Assembly: GCA_046329575.1 (NCBI GenBank)
Contig: JAXLUJ010000011.1
Coordinates: 1 to 64,000 of the forward strand
Length of the DNA stretch: 64,000 nucleotides
Direction: 5' to 3'
Origin: UBA1941 sp046329575
GTDB lineage: Bacteria; Bacteroidota; Bacteroidia; Chitinophagales; LD1
Part shown: positions 51,813 through 62,080 of the stretch, one piece after another
How positions within the stretch are numbered: position 1 is the stretch's first letter
Layout: every line of letters begins with the position of its first letter
The notes under the pieces: model-generated
What the model was told of the DNA's origin: nothing
The model's input: only the letters and a program-made list of their open reading frames with translations
Databases searched by the model: none
Program-made: the position numbers and the translations under genes

Positions 51813-51820
51813 TACTTTTG
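51813..51820 (+). promoter_or_regulatory. -7 promoter box of ppk
   Basis: TACTTTTG, a full TAnnTTTG match, ends 11 bases before the ATG of ppk, so the leader would be under 10 bases. No -33 TTG is clear. Confidence 0.45.
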
Positions 51821-51831
51821 AATGATTCGAT

Positions 51832-53886
51832 ATGATTCATTCCAAAAGGTTTATTAATCGCGATTTAAGTTGGCTGAGTTTCAACGAAAGGGTACTTCAG
51901 GAAGCCGCTGATCAAAGTGTTCCATTATTGGAAAGGCTAAAGTTTCTCGGCATTTTTTCGAGTAATCTGGATGAATTTTTCAGAGTGAGGGTAGCTACGC
52001 TACGACGGGTGATGCAGTTAGGGAAAACGGCTAAGCAAACGCTTCATGTGAAGCCAACCAAGTTGCTTGACGAGATACAGCAGCGGGTGATTTTGCTGAA
52101 TAAGCGCTTTGATGAGATATATGTAACCATTCTTGAAGCGCTTCAAAAGCATAAGATTTACATTGTTGATGAAACGCAGCTCAATAAAACGCAAGGCCAA
52201 TTTGTTAACGATTTCTTTTCTGATCAAGTGCGTCCGGCACTGGTGCCCCTGATGTTGAATCAGGTTCACCAATTTCCCTATTTAAAAGACCGGGCAATTT
52301 ACTTGGCTATAAAGCTATCGGTTACGGGCAAGCCGAAGGCAACTCAATATGCGTTAGTGGAAGTGCCAACTGATCAGATCAGTCGATTTTTAATTTTGCC
52401 TGGAGCTCAATCAAAAAAGCAATTGATTTTGCTTGACGATGTGATCCGATACAATCTGGCCGAACTTTTTTCGATTTTTTCATTTGATAAAATTGAAGCC
52501 TATACTGTAAAAATGACCCGTGATGCGGAGTTAGACATTGATACCGACATTTCACAAGGTTTAATGGAAAAGATATCGAGAAGTGTAAAAAAGCGGCAGA
52601 AAGGGGCTCCGGTGCGGTTTGTTTACGACAAGAATATTCCTGAGGATTTGTTGCAATTGTTTCGATCGAAATTGAAGTTACAGAAATACGACAATCTTAT
52701 TGCCGGAGGACGCTACCACAACTTTCGTGATTTTATCAATTTTCCGGATTTGCAAATTCCCGAGTTAACGGAACCGCCGCTGCAACCCTTACAGCATCCC
52801 GCTTTTCAGGGAAGGCGCAGTATGTTTGATGTAATTGCTGAACGCGATGTGATGTTACATTACCCTTACCATTCGTTCAATCAATTTATTGAGCTGTTAC
52901 GGGAGGCGGCCATGGATCCTTGTGTAAGAACGATCAAAATGACCATGTATAGAGCGGCCAGGCGCTCGAAAGTGGTGAACGCGTTGATTAATGCTGCCAG
53001 GAATGGGAAGCATGTGCTGGTGGTGGTTGAATTGCAGGCGCGTTTTGATGAGGAGGCCAATATTAAATGGGCGAAAACTTTGGCTGACGAAGGCATTCAG
53101 GTGGTTTATGGAGTTCCCGGTTTAAAAGTACATTCCAAGTTATGCAGCATTGGCCGTTTGGAGAACGGTAAATTGCGCTATTATGCCAATCTGAGTACCG
53201 GTAATTTCAATGAAATGACCTCGCAGACCTATTGTGATGAAACCCTTTTTACGGTGGAAAAGCATATTACCACCGAAGTGAATCACGTATTTGATTTTTT
53301 CGAGCGAAACTATCAGGTAAAGTCATTTAAATACCTGATTCCATCTCCATTGCGGACCAGAAAGAAGTTACTGCAATTGATAGATAATGAAGTAGTGCAG
53401 GCAAAGAAGCGGAAGGCCGCATCAATTTTTTTGAAATTGAACAGTTTGGCCGATGAGGAATTGATAGAAGCCTTGTATACTGCCAGCAATGCGGGAGTAA
53501 AGATCAAAATTATTATTCGCGGAATCTGCGCTTTGATTCCAGGGGTGTCAGGAATGAGCGAGAATATTGAGGTGGTAAGTATCATAGACAAATATCTGGA
53601 GCATTCCAGAATTTTTGTGTTCCACAATGCGGGTGAGCCATTGTATTATTTTTCAAGTGCTGATTGGATGATGCGGAATTTGGACACCCGGGTAGAGATC
53701 AGTTGTCCGGTACTGGATGTTAAGATTCAGAAAGAAATACAAGATCTGCTTGATATTCAATGGGCAGATAATGTGAAGGCCAGGCAACTGCCTGATAATG
53801 TTTATAGAAGAGATTCAAAGGAGCGAATAAGAGCGCAGGATCGGTATTACCAGTATTTACGGAAACAGAAAGGCGGAAAAAGCTGA
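51832..53886 (+). CDS. ppk1: Polyphosphate kinase 1 (684 aa)
   Basis: Full-length PPK1: N-domain INRDLSWLSFNERVLQEA, head domain, and two PLD-like catalytic domains. The autophosphorylated His is His434 in GLKVHSKLCSI; the second catalytic His is His598 in FVFHNAGEPLYYFSSADWM. TMYRAARRSKVVNAL and YANLSTGNFNEMTSQTYCDE are also family motifs. It makes polyphosphate reversibly from ATP at the inner membrane or cytoplasm, tying to stress survival and surface traits. The conserved N-terminus supports the ATG at 51832. Monocistronic; no ppx is adjacent. Confidence 0.96.
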   Translation: MIHSKRFINRDLSWLSFNERVLQEAADQSVPLLERLKFLGIFSSNLDEFFRVRVATLRRVMQLGKTAKQTLHVKPTKLLDEIQQRVILLNKRFDEIYVTILEALQKHKIYIVDETQLNKTQGQFVNDFFSDQVRPALVPLMLNQVHQFPYLKDRAIYLAIKLSVTGKPKATQYALVEVPTDQISRFLILPGAQSKKQLILLDDVIRYNLAELFSIFSFDKIEAYTVKMTRDAELDIDTDISQGLMEKISRSVKKRQKGAPVRFVYDKNIPEDLLQLFRSKLKLQKYDNLIAGGRYHNFRDFINFPDLQIPELTEPPLQPLQHPAFQGRRSMFDVIAERDVMLHYPYHSFNQFIELLREAAMDPCVRTIKMTMYRAARRSKVVNALINAARNGKHVLVVVELQARFDEEANIKWAKTLADEGIQVVYGVPGLKVHSKLCSIGRLENGKLRYYANLSTGNFNEMTSQTYCDETLFTVEKHITTEVNHVFDFFERNYQVKSFKYLIPSPLRTRKKLLQLIDNEVVQAKKRKAASIFLKLNSLADEELIEALYTASNAGVKIKIIIRGICALIPGVSGMSENIEVVSIIDKYLEHSRIFVFHNAGEPLYYFSSADWMMRNLDTRVEISCPVLDVKIQKEIQDLLDIQWADNVKARQLPDNVYRRDSKERIRAQDRYYQYLRKQKGGKS

Positions 53887-53916
53887 CTTTGGAGAGGCGG
53901 TTTACAACTAAAATGC

Positions 53917-53924
53917 TACTTTTA
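53917..53924 (+). promoter_or_regulatory. -7-like promoter box of the SprB-type gene
   Basis: TACTTTTA (7 of 8) lies 26 bases before the ATG, within CAACTAAAATGCTACTTTTA. The other PorP-linked gene at 62081 has a similar AACTAAAATGTATCTTTC, so the two may be co-regulated. A TTTG lies 25 bases upstream. Confidence 0.4.
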
Positions 53925-53950
53925 GTGTCTTGTTTTGTATTCCGGAAGAT

Positions 53951-56900
53951 ATGAAAAAATTCTACGCGACTTTCTCTCAGTGGAGGGCAGTTTTTCTTGC
54001 TTGTATTTCAATCCTAATATTTACACCAGATGCGCGTGCCAGCCATGCGATGGGTGCTGATATTGAGTATCATTATGTGGGGGTAAATGGTGCCGGTCAG
54101 CAGATATACGAAGTACAGTTGACCTTCTACAGAAACTGCGATGGTATCCAACAGCCAACGGCAGCGGGAATTACGGCAGATTTCGACATTACGAATACCT
54201 GTGGTTATCCGGTTCCGGCGCACAACTTTGTTCAGGTAACCAATGATAGTTGTCCGGAGAATACCACGTTTTATCCTACAGGTAACCCACCATTATCGGG
54301 TAGTAATGGTTGCGTAGTAACGCAATTATGCCCTAGTTTTCAAAGTCAGAGTACTTGTGCCAGTCCTCCCGGGTCATTTCCAGGCGTTCAGCGCTTCGTG
54401 TACAGGTGCCAAATTGTGTTGGGTGGACCATGCTCGCAATGGAAGCTCAGTTTTGCCGAGAATGCCAGAAACACGAACATCAACAATGTTAGCGGGGGAG
54501 GAGTGGCGTCGTTGTATTTAGATGCAGTGATCAATAACAACTTTGACACCACCTCAGCAAAAATTGTGATTCCGAATTTACGAGGTACAGATTATCAAAA
54601 CTTGTACGTAAAAACTGCTGCCGGTTGCACGGTGCCTGTTGCAACAAGTTTGACGGTGCCCACCACCGGAGCCACCACTCCAACGATTACCAGTTCCGGC
54701 AGTCCGATTTGTGTTAACGGAGCACCACGAACATTAACGGCTACTCCTGCCGGGGGTACCTGGACCATTGACGGTGCTGCATCGGGAGGCACTTTAAATC
54801 CCGGAACGTTGTCAATTGGATTTCACAAAGTGGTTTACACTTATGTGAACGGAACATGTGCCACATCGGCATCTCAAACAATCGAAGTTCGGAATACGAT
54901 ACCTGTTCAAATATTTCTGCCAACGCATTCAATTTGTTCCAACGCAGCTTCGATTCAGCTGGGTGCGAACCCGCTTGGAGGCGTATTTCTTGCCAATGGC
55001 GATACCTTACCTAACGGATTGTTCAATCCGGCGCTTCAAAATTTCGGCAACCGTAATATTTTCTATAAATATTCTGATGGTGTTTGTACTTCATCTACAA
55101 CTGTAAACGCCAGTTATTCCGGTGATACCATACATGTTTATGATGCTCCGCTGATCACCGGCTCCTCATTCACCCCTCCGTCGGCATGCGGTGTAAGAGA
55201 TGGCGTTATTACTCTTACCGGACTTCCGGCATCTTCAACTTTCCAATTGCAGTTTGACAGTAACAATATCACTATCATCCGTAACGTTACGTCGAATGCT
55301 TCCGGGCAGATTGTATTGAACAATCGGGCGGCAAGTTTGTACAATAATTTCACGTTAACTTCAGCAGGTGGTTGCAGCATCCGCAGTAACATCAGCATAC
55401 CGATGAGCAATGCTGCCATACCGTTTTTCACTGTAAGTAATTCTGCGAACCCAAGTAGTTGTTCGGTAATGAACGGCACCATAACTCTTTCAGGATTGGC
55501 GTCTTCCACATTTTACGGAGTTGCATTTGACAGTTGTGGTGTAATGGCTACCCGTACTTTAACCTCCAGCGCTTCTGGCGATATTGTTTTAAACGGATTA
55601 CCAAGTTGCCGTTATAAAGGTTTTGCAGTAGGTACGTTGGCCGGATGTGTGAGGGTATTAGACACCGTGGTGCAATTAGCCGATGTGCTCACCAACTCCT
55701 TTGATATCAATAGTTCAAATAGTCCGCTTTGTGTTTCGGCTTTGCCACGCACCCTTTCTGCAACCATCAACGGAGGAACCTGGATGATTGACACGGTAGC
55801 AGATCCGTCAGGAACATTTAATCCGGCAGCGCTTACGGTGGGTTTGCATAAAATAACCTATACGGTTGTTTCCGGTGGTTGTACCTTGATTGATACCCAG
55901 TATGTGAGTGTAGTTCCTGCACCATCTGTTGCGATTTATGTACCTACTCAAACTTGTGGTGGCGACACAGTTCATTTAGGGGCGAATCCGGGAGGGGGTG
56001 TGTTTTCGGGTCCCGGGGTTTCCGGCAATAATTTCTTTTTGCCCGACACCGCGCCGGCAGGTTCGCGATTAATTGTATACAATTTCATTTCTCCTTTTGG
56101 ATGCACTAGTTCTGCCAATCAATCTATTGTAGTAAATGCTGCTCCGGTGGTCAATACTATTGTAGGAACAAACCCTTCTACATGTGGTACCGGGTCGGGC
56201 TCTATTACGCTAACCGGATTAACTGCCGGCATGACCTATAGAGTTACATATGATAGCATGGGTTATACCAGAAGCCGGGTTATTAACGCATCTGGTAGCG
56301 GAGCACTCACTTTATCGACGCTAAAGGCCGGAATCTATACTAATTTCAAAATTGAAAATATGACATCCGGATGTTCGGTAAAAAGAACTGACATCATCAC
56401 TTTAAAAGATAACAACTCCCCAAATATATCGTCGGTTGCTACCGCTACTTCCACTAACTGTTCTTCGGCTACAGGTTCTATTACCTTAACAGGAAATTTT
56501 TCAGGAGGGACTGCCTATACCGTTTGTTATGACAGTTTAGGCATATCGGTATGCAGGAGTATTGTAGCTACATCACAGCAGTATCGTAATAATTCGGTGG
56601 TTTTCGGCAACGATCCGGTTCCGTTCTTCTGCTCTAATACACCGGCCACTTTCAATAATTCCATTTCGGATGTGGACCGCGATTCGCTGGTAAGTACGAT
56701 GGTTACTCCAATGGATGATGGAGGTATCCCCTTGACTTACAACGGCGGTTTTTCGCTTGGTTCACCAATCACAACGTCCACCGGAACACAGTTCAATTCG
56801 GCTACCGGGCAACTAAGTTTTACCCCAACAGCAACATCTCCGGAAGGTGATGTGCTGGCATTCCGGTTCAACGAATATCGAAATGGCGTTTTGGTAGGTT

Positions 56901-59900
56901 ATACGATGCGTGATGTTCAGATTGTTATTCTGCAATGTAATCAAACCACTCCTGTGAATTCGCCGCCAACGAATCTCAATGGCGCCACTGCACTTGATTC
57001 TGCCACGGTTCAACTATGCCCGGGCAGCACTTCCAGTTTTGATATTGTAGTACGCGATCCAAATGGTCATAATATTTTGCTTAAGAGCAACCTGACCGGC
57101 AACAACTCGCCTTTGCCAGGAGCAATTTTTCAATCTGTGTTTCAAGGAGCTGCTCCAAATGATACAGCTATTGCCCGGATTACTTGGACTCCACAATTGG
57201 CCGATACCGGATGTCATTATTTTACGCTGACGGCTCAAACAGACGACTGTCCGGTAATGGGCAGCCTGACCAAGGTTTATCAAGTGTGTGTGGTAAATCG
57301 GGTGACGGTAAGTCCGCATACTTCTATTTTTTGTGGAACGCCAATTAAGTTGACGGCCTCGGGTGGTACTACTTCGCAATGGTCGCCTCCTGCGGGATTA
57401 TCATCCACTACATCACCAGTTACGTATGCTTCACCTTCGGTGACCACCAGATATACATTTACCAGTTCTTGCGGCTCGGATACGGCTTTAGTGATCTACA
57501 ATCCGCCGTTTACTATGGACGCGGGATCGGATGTTTCTATTTGTCAGAACGGGCAAATTCAAATGAATGCGACGGTGGATAATTTGTACGCACCTTATTC
57601 TATAAAGTGGACCCCGGCGGTTCAGAACGGCTATTCTACTCTTATCGATCCGGTAACGGCATATCCTTCTGATTTCATTTTGAATCCGGTGGCTCAGCCG
57701 TTGTTTACCACCAGATATACCGTAACCTTCACAGCAAATACCGGTTGTGTAAGAACCGATAGTGTGCTGGTAACGGTGAATGGTGTGGCTCCCAAACTTG
57801 TTCCATCGGCGAATCCAACCCAAATTTGCCCGGGAACCACCACCAGATTACTGGTACTTTCCAGTCCTACTACTTGTGGTTTAACGGTGTCTCCGTGTAC
57901 CGGAACTCAACAAAGCGCTCAGGTTGGAAGTTCTACTACACAGGAGGGAGGCACCAGCGCCATGTATCCATCGCCGTATGGTGCTAACCGAAAGAGTGCC
58001 CGCCACCAGTATCTGATTCGTAAGAACGAACTTTTGGCGGTAACCGGATCCGGAGGAAGTTTGACCTCGCTGGCTATGGAAGTTGGTGCACTGAACTCGA
58101 ATACCGGATTGAATAATTTCACCGTACGATTAGGATGTACGCAACAAGACAGCCTAACCGGTTTTATCGAAACGGGTTTAGCGCAAGTGAAAAATCCATT
58201 TTTACTCACTCCGGCTAATGCCTGGGGTACGGTTATTACTTTCGACAACCCATATAACTGGGATGGGTCTTCCAATCTTGTAGTTGACATTTGTTTTTCG
58301 AACACTTCTAACGGTTCCGGAAACAATAAAATGAAAATCACCACGTTGCCATATAAGGCTACCTGGTGGACGGCAAGTAACGTAGGGTCGCAATGTGGGA
58401 TCACGGGATCGCAATCAGGGGTATTAACTTTGCCCAACTGGGCCTATACCCGGCCTAATATGCGATTCAATATTTGTCAGGATAAACTAATCGATTCAAT
58501 GGTGACCTGGAGTCCGGGCACGGGTCCGAATGCTGCTAATCCGGTGCATAACGACACCAGTGCTGCAACGCCTATCGCCACTACTACCTATAAGGTTAGT
58601 TATTCTACATTGGCAGGTTGTCAAAGTCAGGGATTTGTAACGGTAACCGTGGTAGATTCAGCAACAGTAAAACTGTCGCCTAAGGATACGTTTATGTGCA
58701 GTTTGGATTCGGTTCAACTGCATGCCACTTTAACTGGTGGCGTAAATCCGAATTCGGTAATTTATCAATGGTCGGTTGTTGGTGCGGGCACTGCTCCGCC
58801 TTCCGGTACAGGAACCGCCTTTGCCCATCCCAAAGTGAAGCCTTCAGTAACTACCAAATATGTTGTAGCAGTAGATTTAGGCTCTTGTATAACCCGTGAT
58901 ACCACCACAATAACTATTGGAACCAGTTTGCCGGTAGATGCAACTATTATAGATTCTATTAAATGCAACGGTCAATGTAATGCCAAGATAAAGGCCATTC
59001 CTGCCGGAGGCATTCCTCCATTGGTATATGTGTGGAATGTGGCGGGTTCTACAGATTCGCTAGTGAATCAATGTCCGGGAACTTACATTGTTCAGGTTAC
59101 CGATCATCAAGGTTGTTCCGGAAGAGATACCGTTATTGTGCCACAGCCTTCTGCATTAGCGTTGACGCTTGATTCGGTAAATGTGAATTGCTTTGGGCAA
59201 AGCACGGGCAGTGTTACTGCTACCGTTTCGGGTGGAACACCAAGTTATACCTATACCTGGAATCCATCACAAGGCGGTAATCCTTCTCAACTTACTAATC
59301 TTGGAACAGGAATTTATCAACTTACAGTTACTGACAGAAATGGCTGTAGCCTTACAGCTCAGCGCAATGTAAGTCAACCGGCTGCGCCACTTTCCACTGT
59401 AAAAGTTACAAGAAATATCAGCGGGGCCGGTTTAACCGACGGCATGGCCCGGGTTATTCCTTCAGGAGGAACAGCGCCTTATAATTATGCATGGAGTACA
59501 GGACCGAGTATCGATTCCATAAACAATTTGGGCGCTGGTACCTATTACGTGACAGTTTGTGATGCAAAAGGCTGTTGTAAGATAGATACACTGATCATCA
59601 CTATTCCGCCGCCAATCAATATAGTGTTCACAAAACGCGATGTGAATTGTTTTGGAGGAAATGATGGCTTTGCTTCGTTTACTGCCAGTGGAGGCGTTTT
59701 GCCATATACTTATAGCTGGAGCAATTCATTAGGAACAAATGATTCCATCCTTAACGTATTGGCTGGAACTTATACCGTAACTGTTCAAGATTCGAATGGA
59801 ATTACGGTTTCGAACTCGGTTACTATAGGGCAGCCCGATTCGATTCACACGGTATTGACACCAACAAATATCAGTTGTTTTGGCGCGGCTGATGGTTCTA

Positions 59901-61978
59901 TATCTGCCGTAGCTTCCGGCGGAACTCCGGGATATACATATAGCTGGCAACCGGGAGGAAGTTCATCGAACCCATTGACCAATCTGGCACCTAATACTTA
60001 TACCGTAGAAGTGACTGATGCGCATGGTTGTAAGGACACAGCAAGTGTGGCTATTACTCAACCCACCAAGGTTACAGTAAGTTTAGTGAAAACCGATTCA
60101 GTGAAATGTTTTGGTCAGAGTGACGGAAAGGCAACGGTACACCCTTCAGGAGGCACGCCACCGTATAGTTATAACTGGTCGCCTACTACTGTAAACGATT
60201 CGGTACTCACCGGAATAGCGGCTGGTATTTATCACATGACTGTAACCGATTCGAAGGGTTGTTTCGATACATTGTCGTTCACTATTTATGAACCGGCGCA
60301 GATCAGCGCAACCGTTACTCCAACTAATGCCAATTGCGCCACCAGCAACGATGGCAGCGCTGTTGCCACAGCATCTAATGGCACGCTACCTTATACGTTT
60401 ACCTGGGATGGTACGGCCGGTTCAGCAAATGCAACGGGTTTATCGGCCGGTTCGCATACATTAGTTGTTACCGACGCCAATGGCTGTACGGTTTCAAAAT
60501 CGTTCAACATTGATACCAATTATGTACTGCATCTTAGCATAGTTACCGATAGTACTTCCTGCTTTAACGGAAATGATGGTAAAGCAACGGTTACGGCCTT
60601 AAACGGAGCAGCGGGTTACTCCTACAACTGGAACCCTGCCAATGCGAATGCCGCATCCGTTACGGGCCTGAACTCAGGAACGGTATCGGTAGTGGTTACC
60701 GATGCGCACAATTGCACGGCTTCGATTTCAGGAAATGTAGAACAACCTGCCGACATTACTTTGGTGACCACTGGCATCGATCCTAATTGCCATGACCAAC
60801 CTCAAGGCAAAGCATTTGTAACTGCCAGCGGTGGTAGCGGCGGCTATGTATATGCCTGGGACAACAACCCGCCATCGGCGACCGATACGGCTTTCAACTT
60901 AATTGCCGGAACCTATCATGTTTCGGTAAGTGATTCGAAGGGATGTCAAAAAACGTCATCGGTTACATTGAACAACCCGCCGGCTGTAGGGGCAACATCA
61001 GAAGTACAGGAAATATCCTGTTTCAATACCAATGATGGTAAAATTACAGTTCATCCGGCGGGAGGAACGCCGCCGTACACATTTGGTTGGACACCTCCGG
61101 GAACCGACAGCATTCAACAGAACCTTACAGGTGGAAGTTATGTAGTAGTGATCACGGATTCTAAAGGTTGTGATACAACACTCAACTTTACGCTTAACAC
61201 ACCAACGCCGATATCCATAACTGCGGCCAAGGCCGACTCGGTATCCTGTCCGAAATCGGCAGATGGCGCTATTTCGATGTTGGTAAGCGGCGGAACGCCG
61301 GGTGCCTTAGGTTATGAGTATTCCATCAATAGCGGAAACTGGCAACCTACCGGTAACTTTGCGAATTTGGGTGCCGGTACCTATGATGTGAAAGCCAGAG
61401 ATAGCAAGGGCTGTAGTATTGATACGATGTTGACTGTGGGTAAACCTCAGGAATTGGTGCTTTCGATTTTGCCGCAAGACACGACCATAAAAATGGGAAA
61501 CAGCTTGCAACTTACCACACTCACTTCGGGTTATCCGCTTAGTGGTATCAGAAGTTTCAGTTGGTTGCCGTCAGGAGGATTGAGCTGTGCCGATTGTCCT
61601 GACCCGATTGCTTCGCCATACCATAAGCAAACTTATACACTGATTGCCTTTTACGGAGCCGATTGTTCGGATACCACCAAAGTGACCATAGATGTTGAAA
61701 ACAACTTGCCGATTTATATTCCAAATGCATTCTCACCAAACGGAGATGGGAACAACGATGTGTTCCAAATTTATGGCGAAGGCATAAAAACCGTTAGCAT
61801 GCGAATTTTTAACCGTTGGGGTGAAAAGATATTCGACTCGGCCAACCAATGGGTAGGATGGGATGGCATGTATCGCGGCGTACAACAACCGCCTATGGTT
61901 TATACGTTCACCATTCAGATAGAATATCTTGATGGCAAGAAAATTCAGAAAGACGGATCGGTGACTTTAGTCCGTTAA
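53951..61978 (+). CDS. Giant SprB-repeat adhesin with T9SS type B C-terminus (2675 aa)
   Basis: The start is ATG 53951 (MKKFYATFSQ); the upstream TTG is rejected. Signal ~1-28 ends ARASHA. The conserved N-terminal module of Bacteroidota giant adhesins begins SHAMGADIEYHYVG and runs to NINNVSGG..YLDAVINNNFDTTS (~28-202). It resumes only at ~876 with QQYRNNSVVFGNDPVPFFC and SDVDRDSLV, up to ~1112; residues 203-875 are an insert (separate entry). Ig-like modules follow, one carrying a larger domain (~1310-1510, YNWDGSSNLVVDICF) related to that in the giants at 31573/37279. Eleven SprB repeats span ~1660-2500. A last Ig-like module and the CHU_C type B domain (~2585-2675, IPNAFSPNGDGNNDVF, IFNRWGEKIFDS, GWDGMYRG) end the protein. 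It is probably a cell-surface adhesin or gliding filament exported by T9SS with the PorP paralogue encoded 103 bp downstream. Confidence 0.93.
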   Translation: MKKFYATFSQWRAVFLACISILIFTPDARASHAMGADIEYHYVGVNGAGQQIYEVQLTFYRNCDGIQQPTAAGITADFDITNTCGYPVPAHNFVQVTNDSCPENTTFYPTGNPPLSGSNGCVVTQLCPSFQSQSTCASPPGSFPGVQRFVYRCQIVLGGPCSQWKLSFAENARNTNINNVSGGGVASLYLDAVINNNFDTTSAKIVIPNLRGTDYQNLYVKTAAGCTVPVATSLTVPTTGATTPTITSSGSPICVNGAPRTLTATPAGGTWTIDGAASGGTLNPGTLSIGFHKVVYTYVNGTCATSASQTIEVRNTIPVQIFLPTHSICSNAASIQLGANPLGGVFLANGDTLPNGLFNPALQNFGNRNIFYKYSDGVCTSSTTVNASYSGDTIHVYDAPLITGSSFTPPSACGVRDGVITLTGLPASSTFQLQFDSNNITIIRNVTSNASGQIVLNNRAASLYNNFTLTSAGGCSIRSNISIPMSNAAIPFFTVSNSANPSSCSVMNGTITLSGLASSTFYGVAFDSCGVMATRTLTSSASGDIVLNGLPSCRYKGFAVGTLAGCVRVLDTVVQLADVLTNSFDINSSNSPLCVSALPRTLSATINGGTWMIDTVADPSGTFNPAALTVGLHKITYTVVSGGCTLIDTQYVSVVPAPSVAIYVPTQTCGGDTVHLGANPGGGVFSGPGVSGNNFFLPDTAPAGSRLIVYNFISPFGCTSSANQSIVVNAAPVVNTIVGTNPSTCGTGSGSITLTGLTAGMTYRVTYDSMGYTRSRVINASGSGALTLSTLKAGIYTNFKIENMTSGCSVKRTDIITLKDNNSPNISSVATATSTNCSSATGSITLTGNFSGGTAYTVCYDSLGISVCRSIVATSQQYRNNSVVFGNDPVPFFCSNTPATFNNSISDVDRDSLVSTMVTPMDDGGIPLTYNGGFSLGSPITTSTGTQFNSATGQLSFTPTATSPEGDVLAFRFNEYRNGVLVGYTMRDVQIVILQCNQTTPVNSPPTNLNGATALDSATVQLCPGSTSSFDIVVRDPNGHNILLKSNLTGNNSPLPGAIFQSVFQGAAPNDTAIARITWTPQLADTGCHYFTLTAQTDDCPVMGSLTKVYQVCVVNRVTVSPHTSIFCGTPIKLTASGGTTSQWSPPAGLSSTTSPVTYASPSVTTRYTFTSSCGSDTALVIYNPPFTMDAGSDVSICQNGQIQMNATVDNLYAPYSIKWTPAVQNGYSTLIDPVTAYPSDFILNPVAQPLFTTRYTVTFTANTGCVRTDSVLVTVNGVAPKLVPSANPTQICPGTTTRLLVLSSPTTCGLTVSPCTGTQQSAQVGSSTTQEGGTSAMYPSPYGANRKSARHQYLIRKNELLAVTGSGGSLTSLAMEVGALNSNTGLNNFTVRLGCTQQDSLTGFIETGLAQVKNPFLLTPANAWGTVITFDNPYNWDGSSNLVVDICFSNTSNGSGNNKMKITTLPYKATWWTASNVGSQCGITGSQSGVLTLPNWAYTRPNMRFNICQDKLIDSMVTWSPGTGPNAANPVHNDTSAATPIATTTYKVSYSTLAGCQSQGFVTVTVVDSATVKLSPKDTFMCSLDSVQLHATLTGGVNPNSVIYQWSVVGAGTAPPSGTGTAFAHPKVKPSVTTKYVVAVDLGSCITRDTTTITIGTSLPVDATIIDSIKCNGQCNAKIKAIPAGGIPPLVYVWNVAGSTDSLVNQCPGTYIVQVTDHQGCSGRDTVIVPQPSALALTLDSVNVNCFGQSTGSVTATVSGGTPSYTYTWNPSQGGNPSQLTNLGTGIYQLTVTDRNGCSLTAQRNVSQPAAPLSTVKVTRNISGAGLTDGMARVIPSGGTAPYNYAWSTGPSIDSINNLGAGTYYVTVCDAKGCCKIDTLIITIPPPINIVFTKRDVNCFGGNDGFASFTASGGVLPYTYSWSNSLGTNDSILNVLAGTYTVTVQDSNGITVSNSVTIGQPDSIHTVLTPTNISCFGAADGSISAVASGGTPGYTYSWQPGGSSSNPLTNLAPNTYTVEVTDAHGCKDTASVAITQPTKVTVSLVKTDSVKCFGQSDGKATVHPSGGTPPYSYNWSPTTVNDSVLTGIAAGIYHMTVTDSKGCFDTLSFTIYEPAQISATVTPTNANCATSNDGSAVATASNGTLPYTFTWDGTAGSANATGLSAGSHTLVVTDANGCTVSKSFNIDTNYVLHLSIVTDSTSCFNGNDGKATVTALNGAAGYSYNWNPANANAASVTGLNSGTVSVVVTDAHNCTASISGNVEQPADITLVTTGIDPNCHDQPQGKAFVTASGGSGGYVYAWDNNPPSATDTAFNLIAGTYHVSVSDSKGCQKTSSVTLNNPPAVGATSEVQEISCFNTNDGKITVHPAGGTPPYTFGWTPPGTDSIQQNLTGGSYVVVITDSKGCDTTLNFTLNTPTPISITAAKADSVSCPKSADGAISMLVSGGTPGALGYEYSINSGNWQPTGNFANLGAGTYDVKARDSKGCSIDTMLTVGKPQELVLSILPQDTTIKMGNSLQLTTLTSGYPLSGIRSFSWLPSGGLSCADCPDPIASPYHKQTYTLIAFYGADCSDTTKVTIDVENNLPIYIPNAFSPNGDGNNDVFQIYGEGIKTVSMRIFNRWGEKIFDSANQWVGWDGMYRGVQQPPMVYTFTIQIEYLDGKKIQKDGSVTLVR
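54557..56575 (+). other. 2019 bp in-frame insert splitting the N-terminal module
   Basis: Codons 203-875 of the giant gene. The left edge is after ACCTCA (54551-54556), the right edge after ACATCA (56570-56575). The insert begins with the second half of a repeat module (AKIVIPNLRGTDYQNLYV, TAAGC) and ends with the first half of another (GSITLTGNFSGGTAY, CRSIVATS). Joined end to start, these two halves give one complete module like the three intact ones inside the insert. The flanks joined across it restore a normal N-terminal module. Confidence 0.65.
58929..61446 (+). repeat. Eleven tandem SprB-type repeats (~75 codons each)
   Basis: The units follow the pattern CFGxxDGxxxxxxSGGTPPYxYxW, a loop, LxAGTYxVxVTDxxGC and QP, as in SprB of gliding Flavobacterium. 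Units are well diverged at DNA level, unlike the recent duplications elsewhere in the window. Confidence 0.9.
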
Positions 61979-62057
61979 ATTATACAGGGGCCGCACTAAT
62001 CTTAACCGGCTCCTGTATTTTTCATTCTAAAAGCTGTGGAGTTTTCAAACTAAAATG

Positions 62058-62065
62058 TATCTTTC
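62058..62065 (+). promoter_or_regulatory. -7-like promoter box of the second PorP gene
   Basis: TATCTTTC (7 of 8), 15 bases before the ATG at 62081. It indicates separate transcription in addition to readthrough from the giant gene; no terminator was seen between them. Confidence 0.4.
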
Positions 62066-62080
62066 AAAATCGATTTTCGT

